Shown here in pieces: positions 6,701 through 10,955 of a stretch of DNA of 10,955 nucleotides. Position 1 is the first letter of the stretch, and every line of letters begins with the position of its first letter. The notes under the pieces were generated by a model, which did no database searches, was not told the DNA's origin, and saw only the letters and a list, made by a program, of their open reading frames with translations. The position numbers were made by a program, and so were the translations under genes. The stretch spans positions 1-10,955 of the forward strand of contig CAZMOK010000079.1 of the NCBI GenBank assembly GCA_964567785.1, given 5' to 3'. This DNA comes from CAZMOK01 sp964567785. Lineage in GTDB: Bacteria > Bacteroidota > Bacteroidia > Bacteroidales > JAGOPY01.

Positions 6701-6708
6701 CAAATCTA
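6701..6708 (-). promoter_or_regulatory. Putative -7 element (TAGATTTG) upstream of the haem protein genes
   Basis: The minus strand reads TAGATTTG, a full match to TAnnTTTG, in the 81-bp gap after the permease gene. It ends 28 nt before the ATG at 6672, the same distance as in front of the ABC ATPase gene. No convincing TTTG -33 box was found at the usual spacing, so the call rests on the -7 motif and its position. Confidence 0.5.
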
Positions 6709-6753
6709 ATATGTTAAACGAAATGAAGCTGGATAAATTATTTTAGAAGTGTA

Positions 6754-8022
6754 TTATCTTTTCCTTATAAACTGTACTATCAGCAGCATGATTATCATCG
6801 CTGCCGAAAAAGTGATGAGTTTCAATGCATAAGGAAGTATGCTTACCAGTCCTTCACCCCTGAGGAAAATTTCATAATAACCTTCGAGGCTCCAGTTTAG
6901 CGGTGAGAAAGAGGCTACAGTCTTCATGCCCTCTGGCATGAGAAATGTCGGGACCCACAATCCCCCTAGAGCCGAAAGGATTATTATTGAAACTGTACCG
7001 AAGGATGCTGCCTGGTCATGCGTTGTAGAGATAAATCCAATAGCAAGGCCGTATGATATAGCCGAAAAAGACGTTACGAGCGTAATTATAAACAATGCTC
7101 CGATATTGGCGCCAATCTCAAGTGAGGGGAGCCCCAGGAATGGGAAAACGAAAATACCGACAAGTAACAGCACAATAAACTGGAGCAGGCAAACCACGGA
7201 GTACACAACTATTTTGGAAGAGATCAGAACCCCTCTGTATTTCGGGAACATGTGCAGCCTGAGAGAGATGCCCTCGCTTTTTTCCCTTATGATATTGCCT
7301 GTTAAGGGAATGACTATAAAAAACATGGCAAAGATTGCCCATCCGGGTATGTTGTGCTGGACTGAATTCGGGACGAATTCCACATCAGAACGTTTGGCAT
7401 AGGATTCTTCGATCTTTATGGTTGCTGCTTGACTGATATCTGCCTTGCCGAACCCTGGGAATGTGCTTTCCAGCCTTTTGGAGATGGTTTGGAAGAGGAT
7501 CCTCATTTCTGTCCGGGAGATCTGGCTCTGAAGATTGCTCAGTATGGTCTGCCGGAAAGAAGCACCAATTACGGGGTCAAAATAAATGTCAATGTTGCCG
7601 GTCCTGCTTTCCTTTTCTATCTGATCGGTTCCAGCAAATAGATCCTCTGTGAGCATCATTGCATTTTCCCTGATCGCATCAGTAGCGCCATCTTTCACAA
7701 TTATTCCTATCTGGTATTCTCCCGCCGAAACCAGTTCCATGACAGCCTCTTCTTTGAGAGCCTTATCTTGCGTTACTTTTACAAGGTCGAAGTAGCCCGA
7801 TTCTTGCAACCCTTCTTCTACCGCATTTCCGAATTCATCCCCGTCAAGGTCAAGGAAAAGTACAACCAGGAGCCTATTATCGTCATTCCTGAAAGTTATG
7901 TCCTGGATAAGTGTCATTACGATAACAAGAACCACAGGCATAAGGAACAGGATCAACAGCCCCGACCTGTCCCTCACCATCAGAAGGGCTTCTTTTTTTA
8001 TGGCTGCGAAAAACCGGTGCAT
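6754..8022 (-). CDS. ABC-2 type transporter permease
   Basis: This 422-residue inner-membrane partner of the upstream ATPase has the ABC2_membrane_3 layout. One N-terminal membrane segment (about 21-39) follows a short cytosolic start (KKEALLMVRDRSG, the usual elbow region). A large extracytoplasmic domain spans about 42-225. Five further segments lie near 227-246, 270-292, 304-330, 341-360 and 395-418, and the protein ends in basic RKR. NIIREKSEGISLRLHMFP at 243-260 is the cytosolic coupling stretch typical of these permeases. The protein has a single permease domain, so the working transporter would be a dimer with two ATPase subunits. No outer-membrane or periplasmic adaptor gene (TolC or HlyD type) is in view, so whether substrate crosses the outer membrane is unknown. 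An 81-bp gap follows before the haem protein genes, without a clear terminator. Confidence 0.93.
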   Translation of the reverse strand: MHRFFAAIKKEALLMVRDRSGLLILFLMPVVLVIVMTLIQDITFRNDDNRLLVVLFLDLDGDEFGNAVEEGLQESGYFDLVKVTQDKALKEEAVMELVSAGEYQIGIIVKDGATDAIRENAMMLTEDLFAGTDQIEKESRTGNIDIYFDPVIGASFRQTILSNLQSQISRTEMRILFQTISKRLESTFPGFGKADISQAATIKIEESYAKRSDVEFVPNSVQHNIPGWAIFAMFFIVIPLTGNIIREKSEGISLRLHMFPKYRGVLISSKIVVYSVVCLLQFIVLLLVGIFVFPFLGLPSLEIGANIGALFIITLVTSFSAISYGLAIGFISTTHDQAASFGTVSIIILSALGGLWVPTFLMPEGMKTVASFSPLNWSLEGYYEIFLRGEGLVSILPYALKLITFSAAMIIMLLIVQFIRKR

Positions 8023-8778
8023 TTAATTATCCCTTAACCTCCTTCCTGTCAAATTAATGAAAATACTTTCAAGGTCTTTGTATTCCGGTTTGCTTTTCAG
8101 CAGACCCTTCATTTTTCCTTCAAGGAGGATCATCCCGTTATCAATTATGGCTATGTCGTCACACAATTGCTCGGCTTCCTCAAGGTAGTGAGAGGTATAT
8201 ATGATGGTGGTGCCTTTCCGGTTCATGGTGCGGATGTGTTCGAGAATAAAGTTTCTCGATTGAACATCAACACCAACCGTGGGTTCATCGAGGAAGAGTA
8301 TTTTCGGCCGGTGAAGTATCCCTGCCACCAGGTTCACCCTTCTTTTCATCCCTCCTGAGAAAGTCCTTATCAGCCTGTTGCCTTTCTTGTCGAGCCCCAT
8401 CATAGCCAGGCATTCTTCGATCCTTTCTTCAAGCACCCGTCCTTTAAGTTCATACATGCTTCCGATGAACCTGAGGTTTTCACGGGCGCTCAGGGTAGGG
8501 TAAAGGGCTATTTCCTGCGGTACAATGCCGATAAGCTTTTTTATCTCGTTCAGCTCTTTCTCGGGGTTCTTGTTGTTTATCGTGATCCGGCCCGAGGTTT
8601 TTGGTATCAATCCGCAAAGGATGCTTATGGTGGTTGTCTTTCCCGCACCGTTTGGCCCCAGCAGTCCGAATACACTTCCTTCCGGTATATCGAATGAAAT
8701 ACCGTTGAGAGCCGGTTCGTAAGAACCCTTATAGCTTTTTGTAAGATCTTCAATCCTGATTATAGGTGCGGATTGCAT
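8023..8778 (-). CDS. ABC transporter ATP-binding protein (ABC-2 exporter type)
   Basis: This 251-residue nucleotide-binding subunit would power the membrane protein encoded directly downstream. All ABC motifs are intact: Walker A GPNGAGKT at 41-48, Q-loop Gln88 (VPQE), signature SGGMKRR at 141-147, Walker B LFLDEP at 161-166 with catalytic Glu165, D-loop around 169-171 and switch His197 (TSH). The length and the EEAEQLCDDIAIIDNG stretch at 200-214 fit the CcmA/DrrA-like exporter group rather than an importer. The stop codon TAA directly abuts the ATG of the permease gene, so the two are almost certainly translated together. The TAnnTTTG element 28 nt upstream is the likely promoter. The substrate cannot be read from the sequence; drugs, lipids or polysaccharide precursors are all possible for this group. 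Confidence 0.95.
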   Translation of the reverse strand: MQSAPIIRIEDLTKSYKGSYEPALNGISFDIPEGSVFGLLGPNGAGKTTTISILCGLIPKTSGRITINNKNPEKELNEIKKLIGIVPQEIALYPTLSARENLRFIGSMYELKGRVLEERIEECLAMMGLDKKGNRLIRTFSGGMKRRVNLVAGILHRPKILFLDEPTVGVDVQSRNFILEHIRTMNRKGTTIIYTSHYLEEAEQLCDDIAIIDNGMILLEGKMKGLLKSKPEYKDLESIFINLTGRRLRDN

Positions 8779-8806
8779 TCTGTCTGTTCTGGTGAAATGG
8801 TTTCGG

Positions 8807-8838
8807 CAAAGGTATCAAAGTAAATAGTAAATAATAAA
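8807..8838 (-). promoter_or_regulatory. Putative Bacteroidota promoter of the ABC exporter genes
   Basis: The minus strand reads TACCTTTG at 8814-8807, a full match to the Bacteroidota -7 consensus TAnnTTTG. A TTTA, one mismatch from the -33 TTTG, lies 20 nt upstream at 8838-8835 inside the heptamer array. The -7 box ends 28 nt before the ATG at 8778, which leaves room for a short leader. Called from the motif alone. Confidence 0.55.
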
Positions 8839-8853
8839 TAGTAAAGAGTAAAT
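8819..8853. repeat. Five tandem copies of a 7-bp repeat (AGTAAAT)
   Basis: Units read on the plus strand are AGTAAAT, AGTAAAT, AATAAAT, AGTAAAG and AGTAAAT, so two units each carry one change. The array fills much of the 93-bp gap between the secreted-protein gene and the ABC ATPase gene. It ends 4 bp from the putative -7 promoter element of the ATPase gene. Heptamer arrays are liable to slip by whole units. Confidence 0.9.
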
Positions 8854-8871
8854 AATGATCTCTGCCCTTAT

Positions 8872-10955
8872 CTACATGATAACGATCTTTCTGCTAATGA
8901 TCCCGGTTTGCTTTATGATCCTGCAAATATATAAACCAGGTGCCAGATCCGATGTGTTCAAATGAATTGTCTTATTGTCTATATTGCCAAAGTCGCCAGA
9001 TTTCACAACTTTTCCTGAATAATCATATATCTTGATACTGACATCTGATTGCTGCATTAATGCCAGTGAAATATTCAGGTTGTCAGTCGCAGGATTGGGA
9101 TACACTTCAACATAATCCTCTAAGTGCAGGTCTTGTGTGTTGACTGCAAGACCTATCGTAAAGTTGACACTTGTCCATGCTCCGAAGTCGCCTGTGAAAA
9201 CGTGAAGTGTACTGTTATCAAGTCTTCTGAAGCTGAGGTATCCTGTGCCCTGGAATCCGTGGGCCCAGAAAGAGATGCCGTCGTTGCCCGAGTCGTACAT
9301 GGTAAAAGTGTAACAGCCATCATCCAGCAGCAGGGTATCGCGATATTCAGTGTCAGGCTCAAAACCGTCCCTTTCTTCAACTATGTTACCATCAGTGTCA
9401 ACTATCTGCCAGTAGTTTTCCCATGGCCTTTTGTTCGACTTGAACCTCACTATGAACTCGTTCGGGTATTCAGGTGCGAGTTCGAACCCGGATGATGCGG
9501 TGTTGTTGAGTTCATACTCATCCTCCCCACCGTTGGGATTACTTACTATGACATTGAATGTTTCATGGCCTGTATTCCAGCCGGTCCAGTCGACAGGGGG
9601 AAGGATCACATGGGCTGTATCCATAAAATCAAGCGAGCCGGTCCAGTTGTAGGTTTGCACAATCCCTCCTTCCGGGCCATATTCAATGTCAAGGCTTGTA
9701 AGTGTTGTGCTGCCCGAGTTGCAGATCACCACTTCGGGAGAACCGCACATGGGGTTGACCCGGCTGTAAATTTCACCTTTGTTAGGTGAGATGATCTCAT
9801 CCACCCTGGCGTCCAGGCTGAAATTCGGATCGCCATATTCAAAAAGGTAGGATCTCAGCAGGTACCTGCCGTAGGGGTCCGAATCGCAGTTATAATCCAG
9901 GATTACCGAGTCGGCGGTGACCAGGTCGGTTATCTCAAGGTGCCTTTCGGTCACTTTGTCGCCGGGGCACCAGCCTGCGCGGTCGTATATCCAGGTGCCT
10001 CCCTGCGGGTACAAAGGGTTATCGGCACATTCGTCGATGATCTCCCAGGTGAATTCAGTGTTGCCGTCCACATCCACCCAATGGGTCTTTTCGCAAAATT
10101 CGGCGCAGTTGGTGGAATTGTCCCAGTCGTGGCCGGAGGTTGTGATCTTCAGTTTCCAGCCCGTTGCTTCGGGATCGAGCTGGACGGTGTCAGGGGGTAC
10201 AAGTGTTTCAAAATTGTTCAGGGCATGATACCCGTGCCACATCCGCTGAATGTTCTTCACTTCCCTGGGCGGGGTGCCTTCGATCATGTAGAACTTCAGG
10301 TCGAGCAGTTCCTGGAAATTCCCTGCCTGCAGGTGGACCGAATCGGCGAGGAACGGCCTGAAGTCGGTCACATCATAGACCCAGGTCCATCCGTCGCCCA
10401 GGTCAACGTTAATGCCGTAAGGGGTGATAAACCTGCCGAGTTCGTATTTCACAATCACTTCATAAGGCTCCCCGTAATAATAGAGGGTATCTTTAATGAG
10501 GGTGCCATCCGGGGTCACAAAAGTTGAATCGGTGGCGTTTCCGTTTGGGTCGAAAACATAGTTGTCGTAATAAACAGGCCATTTGGAAAGGGTATCCGTG
10601 GGAGAGGCAGGATCAAGTGTGTCTTCATACATCACGATCATCAAAGGCCCTTTTGCGATCGTATCCACCATCAGCAAAGAATCGAGGTTGGAGGTGTTAT
10701 AGTTCCCTGTTTCAAGTTTTATGTGGGGCCTGTTATTCTGTTGTGTAAAGTTCCTGAACCTCCCTGTTCCCTTGTAATTCATCCACTGCGGATATCCTCC
10801 CAGCTCACCTGTATCGCCCGAAAGTGCCTCCTCTGTCGTAAACCCTTCACCTTCATTGAACCGGTAGTAGGCCAGGAGGTTTGAATAGAAGGGGTGGGAA
10901 CCGTCAACATCCTTGTGCATCCAGTCGATGATGGTCTGCTGGTCAAGTTTCTTGT
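8872..10955 (-). CDS. Secreted LamG / peptide-N-glycosidase F-like protein with T9SS sorting domain (5' end outside window)
   Basis: Positions count from the first in-window Met (codon 10918-10920). Eleven further open codons run to the window edge, so this is not the true start and the N-terminus and signal peptide are missing. Residues 1 to about 40 resemble the end of a LamG/concanavalin-like domain (LLAYYRFNEGEG). Residues about 151-366 match the peptide-N-glycosidase F fold: ELGRFITPYG at 160-169, DVTDF at 183-187, NCAEFC at 271-276, GGTWIYDRAGWCPG at 307-320. The cysteines of both C-terminal PNGase F disulfides are present (272/276, 298/318), as is the glutamate equivalent to E206 (E274). 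The D60 and E118 equivalents appear absent by eye, so deglycosylation activity is uncertain. Residues 371-480 look CARDB-like; 485-590 form a beta-rich module (DDGCYTFTMYDSGNDGIS); 600-682 are a type A T9SS sorting domain (VEVYPNPATDNL, LAPGLY). The product is probably exported and surface-attached or released. No terminator hairpin follows the TAG stop. Confidence 0.9.
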   Translation of the reverse strand, partial: KKLDQQTIIDWMHKDVDGSHPFYSNLLAYYRFNEGEGFTTEEALSGDTGELGGYPQWMNYKGTGRFRNFTQQNNRPHIKLETGNYNTSNLDSLLMVDTIAKGPLMIVMYEDTLDPASPTDTLSKWPVYYDNYVFDPNGNATDSTFVTPDGTLIKDTLYYYGEPYEVIVKYELGRFITPYGINVDLGDGWTWVYDVTDFRPFLADSVHLQAGNFQELLDLKFYMIEGTPPREVKNIQRMWHGYHALNNFETLVPPDTVQLDPEATGWKLKITTSGHDWDNSTNCAEFCEKTHWVDVDGNTEFTWEIIDECADNPLYPQGGTWIYDRAGWCPGDKVTERHLEITDLVTADSVILDYNCDSDPYGRYLLRSYLFEYGDPNFSLDARVDEIISPNKGEIYSRVNPMCGSPEVVICNSGSTTLTSLDIEYGPEGGIVQTYNWTGSLDFMDTAHVILPPVDWTGWNTGHETFNVIVSNPNGGEDEYELNNTASSGFELAPEYPNEFIVRFKSNKRPWENYWQIVDTDGNIVEERDGFEPDTEYRDTLLLDDGCYTFTMYDSGNDGISFWAHGFQGTGYLSFRRLDNSTLHVFTGDFGAWTSVNFTIGLAVNTQDLHLEDYVEVYPNPATDNLNISLALMQQSDVSIKIYDYSGKVVKSGDFGNIDNKTIHLNTSDLAPGLYICRIIKQTGIISRKIVIM

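Noticed and set aside
8819..8853. CRISPR or iteron-type origin
   Set aside because: Units are 7 bp with no spacers, and no Cas or replication initiator gene is nearby.
8779..8871. Terminator between the secreted-protein gene and the ABC genes
   Set aside because: The gap is AT-rich and repetitive, but no GC stem followed by a T-run was found on the minus strand.
9940..10527. A 195-codon plus-strand open frame
   Set aside because: It lies fully antisense to the PNGase F-like region, whose domain motifs are strong. Its translation has no recognisable domain, and long antisense frames are expected in this GC-rich stretch.
10918..10920. ATG 10920 as the true start of the secreted protein
   Set aside because: The frame stays open to the window edge, no signal peptide follows this Met, and it falls inside a LamG-like domain.

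Overview
The window comes from a bacterium of the phylum Bacteroidota, probably class Bacteroidia. Four things support this: a protein with a C-terminal type IX secretion (T9SS) sorting domain, three upstream sequences matching the Bacteroidota -7 promoter element TAnnTTTG, mostly weak Shine-Dalgarno sites, and family types common in this phylum (Haem_bd domain proteins, a DUF2062 fusion, a GT2/DUF2304 pair). No phage, IS, CRISPR or RNA gene was recognised. All nine confident genes lie on the minus strand, so the order below runs from high to low coordinates.

Region 1 (10955-8872) holds the 3' part of a large secreted protein. It has the end of a LamG-like lectin domain, a peptide-N-glycosidase F-like module, two beta-rich modules and a T9SS sorting tail. 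Its 5' end lies outside the window. Region 2 (8778-6754) is a two-gene ABC-2 exporter, ATPase then permease, with adjoining stop and start codons. A promoter-like element sits before it, next to a 5-unit heptamer repeat. Region 3 (6672-4573) has its own promoter-like element. It encodes two tandem, related, membrane-targeted haem c proteins, followed 15 bp later by a membrane protein that joins a degenerate GT-A-like glycosyltransferase domain to DUF2062. Region 4 (4506-144) starts after a third promoter-like element. It is tightly packed: a PlsC-like acyltransferase, a TMTC-like GT-C membrane protein with a C-terminal TPR array, a GT2 polyprenyl-phosphate-sugar-synthase-like enzyme, and a small DUF2304 membrane protein that overlaps the GT2 gene by 8 nt.

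The most interesting unit is region 4. A cytosolic GT2 enzyme of the type that charges polyprenyl phosphate, a small membrane partner, and a GT-C enzyme of the type that uses such lipid donors outside the membrane together form a plausible protein O-glycosylation or envelope glycosylation module. The acyltransferase and the GT/DUF2062 fusion point to the same envelope theme. The link is inferred from gene order and family resemblance only. The last 143 bases hold a triple heptamer repeat and perhaps the tail of a convergent plus-strand gene.
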